Assembly: GCF_001895005.1 (NCBI RefSeq)
Contig: NZ_BCXH01000005.1
Location: forward strand, 62,001 to 126,000
Length of the DNA: 64,000 bases
DNA from: Rhodococcus yunnanensis NBRC 103083
GTDB taxonomy: Bacteria > Actinomycetota > Actinomycetes > Mycobacteriales > Mycobacteriaceae
Direction of reading: 5' to 3'
Positions 18,041-26,293 of the stretch are shown here, piece after piece (position 1 is the stretch's first letter; each line of letters opens with the position of its first letter). A program made the position numbers and the translations under genes. The notes below the pieces were generated by a model, which did not search any database, was not told the DNA's origin, and was given only the letters and a program-made list of their open reading frames with translations.

Positions 18041-18966
18041 ACACGTATCCGTCGGTCAGCGTCATCATCCCCACGATCGGCCGGGACAGCCTGTACGCGG
18101 CCGTCAGCTCCGCCCTGGTGCAGTCGGTCGCCGTACTCGAAGTGGTCGTGGTCGCCGATACCACCTCGGAACTCGCGCTTCCGGAGGACGAGCGCATCCG
18201 CGTCGTGCGTACCGGGCCCGGCTCCGGGTCCTCGAATGCCAGGCAAGCCGGCATCGTCGCCGCCTCGGGGGAGATCATCGCGCTGCTCGACGACGACGAC
18301 CTGTGGCATCCGTTCAAGCTCGAGCGCCAACTCGACGAGGTGGCCGCCATCGAGAGCACGCACTGGGTCGTCTCCTGCAAATGCGCCGTACGCGAAGCGG
18401 GGCGAAGAGAACGCATCTGGCCGCGCAGGACCATCGGCGCCCGCCAACCGGTGGCCGAGTACCTGTTTCGACTGCACGGGCTGCGCATGGGCGGCGGGAT
18501 GCTGCAGAGCAGCACACTGTGCTTCCCGCGATCGCTGGCACTGGAGGTGCCGCTCAATTTCGTGCCCGACTCCATCCACGACGAGCCGGGGTGGTTGATG
18601 GCCCTCCAAGACCGTCTGCCGGACTTCGTGTTTCGTCATGTGCCCGATTGCTTTTCGATCTACAACATCGGTGCGAACTCGGTGTCTCGCCGTCCGCTCG
18701 ACATGTCCGAGAAATACATCGCCTGGGGGCGCGAGCACCTGCACACCGAAACCGGCCGTGTGCGCGGCGACTACTTCCTCACCAGTGCCGTCGCTGCTGC
18801 CGCCTCCGCGCGCTCGCTCCGCAGCATCGGCAGGTCCGTGTCGGTGGGGTTCTCCGAAGGCAGTCCCGGGCTCGGCGCAATCCTCTATGCGGCAACCAAA
18901 TTTGGCAAGACCGCCGCACGGAACGCACTGGGCGGCGGAGCTGCGGAGGTGGCCCGTGTCGAATGA
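18037..18966 (+). CDS. Glycosyltransferase, GT2 family
   Basis: 309 residues, GT-A fold: VSVIIPTIGRDSLYAAVSSAL, VVVVADTT, ARQAGIVAASGEIIALLDDDDLWHPFKLERQL with the DxD-type metal-binding DDDD. Central segment has GGGMLQSSTLCFPRSLALEV and DEPGWLMAL, where D/E would be the catalytic base of inverting GT2 enzymes. GTG start at 18037 overlaps the polymerase stop, with AGGGGGAA upstream. Overlaps the next GT2 gene by 11 bases. Donor unknown; GDP-fucose is available from this operon. Confidence 0.87.
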   Translation: MNTYPSVSVIIPTIGRDSLYAAVSSALVQSVAVLEVVVVADTTSELALPEDERIRVVRTGPGSGSSNARQAGIVAASGEIIALLDDDDLWHPFKLERQLDEVAAIESTHWVVSCKCAVREAGRRERIWPRRTIGARQPVAEYLFRLHGLRMGGGMLQSSTLCFPRSLALEVPLNFVPDSIHDEPGWLMALQDRLPDFVFRHVPDCFSIYNIGANSVSRRPLDMSEKYIAWGREHLHTETGRVRGDYFLTSAVAAAASARSLRSIGRSVSVGFSEGSPGLGAILYAATKFGKTAARNALGGGAAEVARVE

Positions 18967-19807
18967 GACTGTGCCCAGTGATATTGGGCCCGGTGAGATT
19001 GGGCCCGGTGAGATTGTGCCCAGTGACATCGTTCTCAGTGTCGTGACGATCAGCTACCAGGACGTCGCCGGTCTCGCTCGCACCCTCGAGAGCGTCGCCG
19101 AGCAGACGTACGGCCGGATCGAGCACATCGTCGTCGACGGCGGCTCGGGGCAGGACGTCACAGACCTGCTGGCACGGGCCAATCCGTCGTACTGGCAATC
19201 GCAACCCGACGGCGGCCGCTACGACGCCATGAACCAGGGCATCGCCCGTGCCACCGGCGACGTCGTCTGGTTGATGCACTCGGGAGACACCTTCGCCGAC
19301 CCGACCTCCGCGGCCACCGGTGTGCGAGCGCTCGGGACAGGCGGCGACGTCCGAGGCCGGTGGGGTCACGGCCGCGTGCGCATCGTCGGTGACCCGGCTC
19401 GTGACGGAACGGTCTGGGGCTACGGCCCATTCGACCTGCGCAAGTTCGCGCTCGGCGTCCGCCCGATCCCGCATCAGGCCACCCTGTTCGGCGTCGACCT
19501 GCTGGATGCGCTGGGACCGTACGATACCGACTTCGGTCTCGCCGCCGACCATCTCCTGATGCTCGAAGCCGCGGCCGTGACCTCGCCCGTGATCATCGAC
19601 GACGTCCTGTGCGACTTCGATGCAGGGGGAGCGGGAAGTACCCGGCCGCAGAGCGAGCACTACGCCGACGTTCGCCGGGCCTGGGATGCCGCGGGCTACT
19701 ACCCGTTCGGCAATCGCCGTGTGGCCTCGGCGTACTCGCGGGTGCTCGAGCACTCGGCGCGGTTGAAACAACTCGTGCGCGAGCGCGGCCGCAGGACCCC
19801 GCGATGA
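18956..19807 (+). CDS. Glycosyltransferase, GT2 family (WcaE-like), with N-terminal pentapeptide repeats
   Basis: 283 residues. After a short leader comes a fourfold five-residue repeat, then the GT2 core: LSVVTISYQDVAGLARTLESV, IEHIVVDGGSGQDV, SQPDGGRYDAMNQGIARATGD and VVWLMHSGDTF, close to the WcaE/WbbX type of colanic-acid glycosyltransferases. GTG 18956 is supported by GGAGG at 18945-18949. The repeat delays the usual start of the fold by about 25 residues. The gene ends in an ATGA overlap with the second flippase. Confidence 0.86.
   Translation: MSNETVPSDIGPGEIGPGEIVPSDIVLSVVTISYQDVAGLARTLESVAEQTYGRIEHIVVDGGSGQDVTDLLARANPSYWQSQPDGGRYDAMNQGIARATGDVVWLMHSGDTFADPTSAATGVRALGTGGDVRGRWGHGRVRIVGDPARDGTVWGYGPFDLRKFALGVRPIPHQATLFGVDLLDALGPYDTDFGLAADHLLMLEAAAVTSPVIIDDVLCDFDAGGAGSTRPQSEHYADVRRAWDAAGYYPFGNRRVASAYSRVLEHSARLKQLVRERGRRTPR
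18971..19030 (+). repeat. Four in-frame 15-bp units at the 5' end of a GT2 gene
   Basis: Codons 6-25 read as VPSDI, GPGEI, GPGEI, VPSDI: four 15-base units, the inner pair identical in DNA apart from nothing I can see, the outer pair near identical. The reading frame is kept. A slippage-prone, expandable leader ahead of the catalytic fold. Confidence 0.8.
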
Positions 19808-21201
19808 CGGGGCGGCATCGCAAACAGAGCGACCCGGGCGAGGGCCTGGACACGTCCGAACGCAAGGCGATCCTGCTCAGCACCGCCTTCCGCATCGCGG
19901 GCACACCCGTCGTCGCGGTGGCCGGGCTGATCAGCGCCGGGCTAGTCATCCGTGCCACCGGGCCGTCGACGTACGGGGTGGTGGCCCTGGTTGCCACAGT
20001 GGGTTTGCTGCTGCCGTTCGCCGATCTCGGAATCGGAGCCGTGGTGACCAGCGCGTCGTCGAGATCCCGACATCCGGCGAGCGACGCCTACGCACTCGCC
20101 GTCATCCGGCGCGCCTACCGGGTGTTGGCGGGAGTATCGCTCGCGGTCGCACTCGTGGCCGTCGTCGTCATGGTTCTCGACGGCTGGGGCACGCTCCTCG
20201 GCGTCACGACCGGTCCGGAGGATCGGCTGGTGGTCACGGTGGCGGTGGCGCTCTTCGGGTTCACCATCCCCGCCGGTCTCGGGCTGCGGATTCTGATCGG
20301 CGTGGACCGCGCCCAACTCGTCGTCGTGGTGATGGTCAGCAACTCACTGTTCGCGCTGGTGATGACCGCGGCGATGTACGGCGTCGGGGTACGCGGCATC
20401 TGGTACGTCGTCCCGCCGATCGCAGGCGCGCTGCTGGGCAACGTGGTGGGAACCGTCGTCGCACTGCGGGTCTCGGGTCTCGGAACCTCGGTGTTCCACC
20501 GTGGGGAGAAGGGTGTGTCCACTGCCGGACTGCTCGAAGGTTCGCTGTGGCTCTTCATCGTCAGCGTCGGAATCCCGTTCGGGCTGCAGGTGCAGAGAGT
20601 AGTGCTCTCGCACTTGTCGACTCCACTGGAGTTGAGCCGCTACGCCCTGATGGCGCAACTGTACGGACTGTGCTGGTCGGTGTTCTCCATGGCGGCCTTG
20701 GCTTTCTGGCCGATCTTCGTCAAACGACGAGGCGCCGCCGACGAGACCGTGCGGCTGTGGATGGGGACCACAGTGACCTTCGGGTCACTGGCCGTCGTCG
20801 CCTCGATCCCGCTGGTGCTGCTCAGCCCCTGGCTGGCCGAGGTTCTCTCCGGCGGCACTATCGACGTGACCGCCACGTTGGCTGCGGCCTTCGCTGTGCT
20901 GCTGGTCGCCCAGTGTTTCCACCTACCGTCGGGCATGCTGCTCACCAAGCCGAGCGAAGCCCGTTGGCAGGCAGGGTGTCTCGCAGCCATGGCCGCGGTG
21001 ACGACGGTGGCCGCTATCGGCGTCGCATCCGAGTACGGCGCCGCGGGTGTGGTGCTGGTGACGGCATGTGCGGTGATTCTGTGCCAGTTCATTCCGGACA
21101 TTGCGTGGATTCCACGACTCGTCGGTCGGCGGGAGGCCGAACCGTCCATCGAATCACCCAGCGCGCCGGTACCGGCGCCCGTCGGATCGGGGGCACCATG
21201 A
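19804..21201 (+). CDS. Wzx-type oligosaccharide flippase (set 2)
   Basis: 465 residues, MOP-superfamily membrane protein: RKAILLSTAFRIAGTPVVAVAGLISAGLVIRATGPSTYG, seen as GLVIRATGPSTYGVVALV, is the usual flippase N-terminus, followed by about a dozen hydrophobic segments. It would translocate the lipid-linked unit built by the high-GC operon. ATG 19804 overlaps the previous stop; the longer frame back to 19609 is a shadow. C-terminal 20 residues are Pro/Glu/Ser rich. Only distantly similar to the flippase at 2553. Confidence 0.87.
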   Translation: MTGRHRKQSDPGEGLDTSERKAILLSTAFRIAGTPVVAVAGLISAGLVIRATGPSTYGVVALVATVGLLLPFADLGIGAVVTSASSRSRHPASDAYALAVIRRAYRVLAGVSLAVALVAVVVMVLDGWGTLLGVTTGPEDRLVVTVAVALFGFTIPAGLGLRILIGVDRAQLVVVVMVSNSLFALVMTAAMYGVGVRGIWYVVPPIAGALLGNVVGTVVALRVSGLGTSVFHRGEKGVSTAGLLEGSLWLFIVSVGIPFGLQVQRVVLSHLSTPLELSRYALMAQLYGLCWSVFSMAALAFWPIFVKRRGAADETVRLWMGTTVTFGSLAVVASIPLVLLSPWLAEVLSGGTIDVTATLAAAFAVLLVAQCFHLPSGMLLTKPSEARWQAGCLAAMAAVTTVAAIGVASEYGAAGVVLVTACAVILCQFIPDIAWIPRLVGRREAEPSIESPSAPVPAPVGSGAP

Positions 21202-21716
21202 TCGACGTCGCCAAGTTCTTACCGGTATTGCGAATCCTCAACCGATTCGACCAGAACCTCTACATGACCGTCGCCCTGGCGATCCTGCGGCGCTCGGGTG
21301 TGCGGATCATCGGTCGGCCGCTGTGGATCTCGTCCTCGGTGTTTCTCGACAACTCGGGGCCGGGGTCGATCACCTTCGGCGATCGGTGCGTGGTGTCCGA
21401 CGCCGTCAAGCTTCTCACCCACGATTTCTCCCTCGACCGGGTTGCCGAAGCACGCGGCGCGCTGCCGCCGAACCAGGAGCTGTATCGACAGGCACCGGTC
21501 TCGGTCGGGAATCGGGCGTTCATCGGCCTCGGTGTCATCGTGATGCCGGGCGTCGTCATCGGCGACGACGCCATCGTCGGTGCCGGATCGGTGGTCACGC
21601 AGTCGGTCGAGCCAGGAGACGTCGTGGCCGGAAACCCGGCGAAGAGGGTCACCACCACCGACGACCTGTGGGACAAACGCAGATCGGAATTCGACATACG
21701 AGAAAGGAGACGCTGA
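21198..21716 (+). CDS. Hexapeptide-repeat O-acyltransferase
   Basis: 172 residues of beta-helix turns: IIGRPLWISSSVFLDNSGPGSITFGDRCVVSDAVKLLTHDFSLD (read as ITFGDRCVVSDAVKLLTHD, H as probable base), VSVGNRAFIGLGVIVMPGVVIGDDAIVGAGSVV and DVVAGNPAKRVTT at the end. Sugar O-acetyltransferase of the WbbJ/LacA type is expected. ATG overlaps the flippase stop and its own TGA overlaps the next ATG, so it is translationally locked into the operon. Confidence 0.85.
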   Translation: MIDVAKFLPVLRILNRFDQNLYMTVALAILRRSGVRIIGRPLWISSSVFLDNSGPGSITFGDRCVVSDAVKLLTHDFSLDRVAEARGALPPNQELYRQAPVSVGNRAFIGLGVIVMPGVVIGDDAIVGAGSVVTQSVEPGDVVAGNPAKRVTTTDDLWDKRRSEFDIRERRR

Positions 21717-23005
21717 TGCGAGTTACCTTCGTGGGGCTGAACTACAAGCCCGAAGTCACCGGAATCGCGCCGTACACAGCAGATGTCGCCGAGGGCCTGC
21801 TGTGCCGCGGCTACGACATCCACGTTGTCACCGGCTTTCCGCACTACCCGCAATGGGCGCCCGATCCGCGGTATGCCGGATCGATCATCTCGGAGACGGT
21901 GGAAGGGGTCCCGGTCACCAGGCTTCGGCACTTCGTACCGGACAGCATGACCGTCGGTCAGCGCACTCACCTCGAGATGTCGTTCGGGACCAGGGCGATA
22001 CGGCACCGGCTCCCACGGGCCGCTGACGTCGTCGTCTGTGTCTCACCCGCCCTCGTCTCGACCGGCATGGTGCTCGCGCGGCTCAAAGCCCAGACGGTGC
22101 GGCCCGCCCTGGGAGTGTGGGTGCAGGATCTCTACAGCAAAGGCGTCATCGAGACCGGCACACTGCAGGGTCCGAGTGCGACCGCCACCACCAACCTCGA
22201 ATCCGGAATCCTGCGCGCCGCCGACGGAGTGGCCGTCATTCACCAACGCTTCGCCGACCACGCGGTATCGGGCCTCGGTGTGGCGGAGGGCAAGGTCAGC
22301 ATCATTCCCAACTGGACGCACATGCCGGAGCAGACGCCGATGACCCGCGAGCATGCGCGCGATCTCCTCGGATGGTCACGCACCGACGTCATCGCCCTCC
22401 ATGCCGGAAACATGGGCCTGAAGCAGGGACTCGACAACGTCGTCGACGCCGCACGCGAGTCGGACCGACTCGGCGGTCCCGTGAAGTTCGTCCTGATGGG
22501 TGACGGAAATCAACGCGGACTGCTGGAGGATCTCGGTCGGGGGATCTCGTCGCTGACGTTCATGAAATCACTGCCCGAGAAAGAGTTTCGTGCCGCGCTC
22601 GCCGCAGCGGACGCCTTGATCGTCAACGAGCGGCCCGAGGTGGCCGAGATGTCGGTACCGAGCAAATTGACGTCGTACTTCGGTAGCGGCAGCCCGGTAC
22701 TCGCGGTCACCGCGTCGGGAAGCGTCACCGACCACGAGGTCCGGACGGCCGGGGGAGGCGAGCGGGTGCAACCTGCAGACCCGACGGCTCTGGTGCGGGC
22801 CGTGATCGACCTGGCTGCCGACCCGGATCGCGGCGCGCGGTACGCCGAGGCCGGTCAGAGATATGTGCGGCACACCATGTCTCGCGAGGCCGCCCTCGAT
22901 CGTTTCGAAACCTGGCTGCAGCAGTTGGTGCGTGCTCACCGGGGCAGATCGAGTACGGATCTCAGCGCGGGCTTCTCGGTGAAATCGGACCTGACGAGTC
23001 CGTAG
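21716..23005 (+). CDS. Glycosyltransferase, GT4 family (WcaI-like)
   Basis: 429 residues. VTFVGLNYKPEVTGIAPYTADVAEGL is the characteristic N-terminus of WcaI-like fucosyl/colanic glycosyltransferases; GFPHYPQWAPDPRY follows. C-terminal half: VIALHAGNMGLKQGLDNVVDAA, FVLMGDGNQRGLLEDL and VPSKLTSYFGSGSPVLAVT. Retaining GT-B enzyme acting on the lipid-linked unit. GAAAGGAG lies just before ATG 21716. Its last 70 bases overlap the end of the convergent glycosidase gene on the other strand. Confidence 0.88.
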   Translation: MRVTFVGLNYKPEVTGIAPYTADVAEGLLCRGYDIHVVTGFPHYPQWAPDPRYAGSIISETVEGVPVTRLRHFVPDSMTVGQRTHLEMSFGTRAIRHRLPRAADVVVCVSPALVSTGMVLARLKAQTVRPALGVWVQDLYSKGVIETGTLQGPSATATTNLESGILRAADGVAVIHQRFADHAVSGLGVAEGKVSIIPNWTHMPEQTPMTREHARDLLGWSRTDVIALHAGNMGLKQGLDNVVDAARESDRLGGPVKFVLMGDGNQRGLLEDLGRGISSLTFMKSLPEKEFRAALAAADALIVNERPEVAEMSVPSKLTSYFGSGSPVLAVTASGSVTDHEVRTAGGGERVQPADPTALVRAVIDLAADPDRGARYAEAGQRYVRHTMSREAALDRFETWLQQLVRAHRGRSSTDLSAGFSVKSDLTSP

Positions 23006-24006
23006 TTGTAATCCGGAACAGGGCTGCCGGTCATCGAATCGCGGAAGTCGAACACGAAAATCGGTCCGGCATAGGGCAATGCGTGCAGGGCGGTGATGCC
23101 GTCGACCAGAATCTCCGACTGCCGTTGCTCGTCGACACCGGGAGATGCCGCCGATGTCGGTGCGCCGAACTCGGTGAACCAGATGCGTGTGCCGTCGTCG
23201 CCGCGGCGTTCCATGACCGCACGCACGCGTGCGATCTCGTGGGCCGAACTCCACGCGGCATCGGGCCGGCTCAGTAGGTTCGGGGTGCTGTACGGATGCA
23301 TCGCGACGGCATCGAAGGTGTCCGGACCTGCGCACCGATACAGAGCGTCGACGAAGGTTGCCGGGGACACGTCGTTCACGGAATCCACAGCGGGAGAGGT
23401 GGGCCCGGCCACCACCAGCGCGGTGGGTGACGCCGTGCGGATCGCATGCGACGCCGCGGAGAGCAGAGCGCAGTAACGCTGCGGATCGGCGCTCGGGCCG
23501 AAGCTCGCGGCGACATTCGGCTCGTTCCACACCTCCCACGCGGTGATGCGATCTCGGTATCGTGCTGCGGCTGCGGAGGCGAATCCGGCGAACCCTTCGG
23601 CCCCATCCGGTGCCGGATGAGCAGTGAGCGCGTAATTCGGTGGCACAGCCCACGTGGGTGCCCATGTCAGCACTCCGAGAATCGGCAGACCGCGGGCCGA
23701 GGCGGCGTCGACCGCCGAATCCGTGTCACTCCACTCCAGCTCGCCTGCGACAGGTTCGATCTCGGACCACTCGACCACCAGGCGCACTGCGTCGAATCCG
23801 GCGTCGGCGATGCCCTCGATGTCGCGGCGGGCATCGGCACCCGGCATGTCGGAGCTCGCGGCATTGACGGCGAGACCGACCGAATTCCAGACCGAAACGG
23901 TATCCGGCGCGGTTACCGGACTCGGTTCGGGCACAGTGCTTGTCGAGCACGAGGCGCATGCGATCGTAAGCAGAGCGAACATCACACGAGTGCGCCGGAA
24001 TCTCAC
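22936..24006 (-). CDS. Secreted glycoside hydrolase, clan A TIM barrel (GH39/PslG-like)
   Basis: 356 residues. N-terminal signal with Cys-containing end (LLTIACASC), so probably a lipoprotein or secreted. Barrel features: FDAVRLVVEWSEIEPVAGELEW, AWEVWNEPN (acid/base Glu near residue 162) and RIWFTEFGAP (nucleophile Glu near 279), the two-Glu arrangement of clan GH-A. In Pseudomonas, PslG-type enzymes of this kind trim the polysaccharide made by the surrounding locus; that role is inferred here. Convergent with, and overlapping by 70 bases, the GT4 gene; divergent from the acyltransferase at 24061 with a 54-base gap. Confidence 0.82.
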   Translation of the reverse strand: MRFRRTRVMFALLTIACASCSTSTVPEPSPVTAPDTVSVWNSVGLAVNAASSDMPGADARRDIEGIADAGFDAVRLVVEWSEIEPVAGELEWSDTDSAVDAASARGLPILGVLTWAPTWAVPPNYALTAHPAPDGAEGFAGFASAAAARYRDRITAWEVWNEPNVAASFGPSADPQRYCALLSAASHAIRTASPTALVVAGPTSPAVDSVNDVSPATFVDALYRCAGPDTFDAVAMHPYSTPNLLSRPDAAWSSAHEIARVRAVMERRGDDGTRIWFTEFGAPTSAASPGVDEQRQSEILVDGITALHALPYAGPIFVFDFRDSMTGSPVPDYNYGLVRSDFTEKPALRSVLDLPR

Positions 24007-24060
24007 GAAAAGCAGTATGACGGGTGGACACAGTCCCTGCTCGCCAATAGATTTGGACCC

Positions 24061-24651
24061 ATGGCCTACACCGAGCAGAAATCGTTGTTGATTCGCGTTG
24101 CTCGGGTGTGGGCGCGTCCGCTGTGGTGGGGTATCTCGGCATCGGGCAACGCGGATACCGTCCGTATCGACGTGGACCGGTGGATCGACTGCATCGGCAA
24201 CGACTCGCTCGTTCCGCTGGATGGATATTCACGGTTCGCCTACCTCGCCGGTGCACTACGCGAGTTTCGCAACGTGATGCACTACCGGCTCCGCACGGCC
24301 CCGCTTCCGGTGCGCGTCGCGCTGCGGGTTCTGTATCGTCCGGACCCGACGCTGACCCTCGAAGCCGATTCCATCGGACCCGGACTCTTCGTCCACCACG
24401 GAACCGGCACCATCCTGTCCGCGCACACCGTCGGCAGCAACTTCTGGATCAACCAGCACGTCTCGCTCGGGTACAACGCGAAAGGCCGGCCCACCATCGG
24501 TAACGACGTGACGGTCGCGGCCGGCGCCGTCGTCACCGGGCCCATCACCCTCGGTGACGGTGCGGTCATCGGCGCGAATGCAGTGGTCGTCAAGGATGTT
24601 CCGCCGGGGGCCATCATGGCGGCCCCACTCGCGCAGCAATTGGTCAAGTAA
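24061..24651 (+). CDS. Serine acetyltransferase-like hexapeptide acyltransferase
   Basis: 196 residues. A helical N-terminal part (LLIRVARVWARPLWWGI, ALREFRNVMHYRLRTA) precedes the beta-helix: LEADSIGPGLFVHHGTGTILSAHTVGSNFWINQHVSLGY, seen as GLFVHHGTGTIL, and PTIGNDVTVAAGAVVTGPITLGDGAVIGANAVVVKDVPPGA. The HHG motif and overall length fit the CysE/colanic WcaB group used for O-acetylation of polysaccharides. The upstream promoter region is only 54 bases and shared with the divergent glycosidase gene. Confidence 0.83.
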   Translation: MAYTEQKSLLIRVARVWARPLWWGISASGNADTVRIDVDRWIDCIGNDSLVPLDGYSRFAYLAGALREFRNVMHYRLRTAPLPVRVALRVLYRPDPTLTLEADSIGPGLFVHHGTGTILSAHTVGSNFWINQHVSLGYNAKGRPTIGNDVTVAAGAVVTGPITLGDGAVIGANAVVVKDVPPGAIMAAPLAQQLVK

Positions 24652-24653
24652 CC

Positions 24654-25184
24654 GTGCGCTCGCTGGCGGGGTTCACCGGCGCCGGGTACGACAAGGGGCG
24701 TCCCTTCGTGGTGCAGGCACTGTGGCTCGCGGTCTCGACGTCGGTGCTCGGGCGGTGGTGGTGCCCCAACTCGCTGCGCATCCGCGTGCTCCGGGCGTTC
24801 GGCGCGCAGATCGGCGACGGAGTGCTGATCCGTCACGGAGTACGCATCCACTGGCCGTGGAAGCTGAGCATCGGGGACAACTCGTGGGTCGGTGAGGATG
24901 CCTGGATACTGAACCTCGAACCCGTCACCATCGGCGCCGATTCGTGCATCTCCCAGGCAGTGCTGCTGTGTACCGGTAGTCACGACCGACGTTCGGCCAC
25001 CTTCGAATTCGACAACGCACCCATCGTCATCGGCGACCGCGTGTGGGTCGCGGCGCGTGCGACGGTACTGCGGGGCGTCACCGTCGGCGACGACGCGACC
25101 ATCGGAGCGACGGCACTGGTGACGTCCGACGTGCCTGCCTGCTCCACGGTGCTGGCGCCTGCGGCCGTACACGCGGAGCGCTGA
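24654..25184 (+). CDS. WcaF-like hexapeptide O-acetyltransferase
   Basis: 176 residues; GTG start 2 bases after the previous stop. N-terminal FVVQALWLAVSTSVLGRWWCPNSLRIRVLRAFGAQIG is the WcaF/putative colanic acetyltransferase leader (core LRAFGAQIGDGVLIRHGVRI). Beta-helix follows with WKLSIGDNSWVGEDAWILNLEPVTIG, CTGSHDRRS (catalytic-type H) and VIGDRVWVAARATVLRGVTVGDDATIG. Sugar O-acetylation expected. Its TGA overlaps the next ATG. Confidence 0.86.
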   Translation: MRSLAGFTGAGYDKGRPFVVQALWLAVSTSVLGRWWCPNSLRIRVLRAFGAQIGDGVLIRHGVRIHWPWKLSIGDNSWVGEDAWILNLEPVTIGADSCISQAVLLCTGSHDRRSATFEFDNAPIVIGDRVWVAARATVLRGVTVGDDATIGATALVTSDVPACSTVLAPAAVHAER

Positions 25185-26293
25185 TGCGCATCCTGCACAT
25201 CGTCACCCTCATCTCCGACGACGGCGCCTACGGCGGACCCACCCGCGTCGCGGTCAATCAGGCCGAAGGTCTGGCGGCCCGAGGGCACGAGGTGACCATC
25301 GCCGCGGCCGGGGTGAGCGGTGCCCCGGCGTCGGACAGCGTTCGGTTCGAGTTGTTCCGTCCGCGGACGGTGATACCGCGGAGCGGCTTCGCCGGACTGT
25401 CGGCGCCGTCGATGCTGCGCTGGATTACCAAGGTGGGCAGAGAATTCGACGTCGTACACGTGCATCTGGCCAGGGATCTGGTGACGCTGCCCGCGGCGCG
25501 GCTGTGCCAGGCGCTCGGCATCGACGTGGTGGTGCAGACGCACGGGATGATCGATGCGACCGACAAGGTGCTTGCTCGGCCCCTCGACGCCGCTCTGACG
25601 CGGCCGGTACTTCGGCGGGCGGCGCACGTGTTCTACCTGACCGACCGCGAACAGGCGGAACTGCGCGGCGTGGCAGGGCCGATGCGCGGGGTGGGAGGGC
25701 CACTGAGGTTGCGGCGGCTCACCAACGGAGTGCCGGAGCTGGCCGCACGCGTCGAGGACGGCCGCCTGGACGTGCTGTTCCTGGCGCGACTGCACCCACG
25801 CAAGCGAGCGGACCTGTTCGCGGCAATGGCGAAGGTTATGGTCACGGAGTACCCGTCGGTGAGTTTCACGCTCGTCGGGCCGGACGAAGGCGGAGCGCCC
25901 GCGCCGGACCCGCAGTGCCCGGTCCGCTGGGAGGGTCCGCTGCCGCCCGATCGGACCGCCGATCGTATGCGGGCCGCGGCGGTCTACGTCTTGCCTGCGA
26001 TGGACGAGCCGTACCCGATGTCGGTGCTCGAAGCGATGGCCGTCGGCCTGCCGGTGATCATCAGTGACAGCTGCGGACTTGCGCCCGACGTCATCGCGGC
26101 GGGGTGCGGAATCGTCTTCGAGACAGGCAATCTCGTGCAGTTGATCGAGGCTGTCCGGCTGCTGCTCAGCAATGCGGAGCTGCGGCTGTCGATGGGGGCA
26201 CGCGGACGCAGTGCTGCGCGTGCACGCTTCGGTACCGCGGCGATCGCCGATGCGCTGGAATCGTTCTACGACGGGACGGTGCAGTATGCCTGA
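25184..26293 (+). CDS. Glycosyltransferase, GT4 family
   Basis: 369 residues. ILHIVTLISDDGAYGGPTRVAVNQAEGL is a typical GT4 opening, with EFDVVHVHLARDL and VVQTHGMID in the N-terminal domain. C-terminal: LDVLFLARLHPRKRADLFAAM, FTLVGPDEGG, YVLPAMDEPYPMSVLEAMAVGLPVIISDSCGL, with the E-x7-E donor motif in EPYPMSVLEAM. Follows the WcaF-like gene with a one-base stop/start overlap and overlaps the SGNH gene by 8 bases. Confidence 0.88.
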   Translation: MRILHIVTLISDDGAYGGPTRVAVNQAEGLAARGHEVTIAAAGVSGAPASDSVRFELFRPRTVIPRSGFAGLSAPSMLRWITKVGREFDVVHVHLARDLVTLPAARLCQALGIDVVVQTHGMIDATDKVLARPLDAALTRPVLRRAAHVFYLTDREQAELRGVAGPMRGVGGPLRLRRLTNGVPELAARVEDGRLDVLFLARLHPRKRADLFAAMAKVMVTEYPSVSFTLVGPDEGGAPAPDPQCPVRWEGPLPPDRTADRMRAAAVYVLPAMDEPYPMSVLEAMAVGLPVIISDSCGLAPDVIAAGCGIVFETGNLVQLIEAVRLLLSNAELRLSMGARGRSAARARFGTAAIADALESFYDGTVQYA

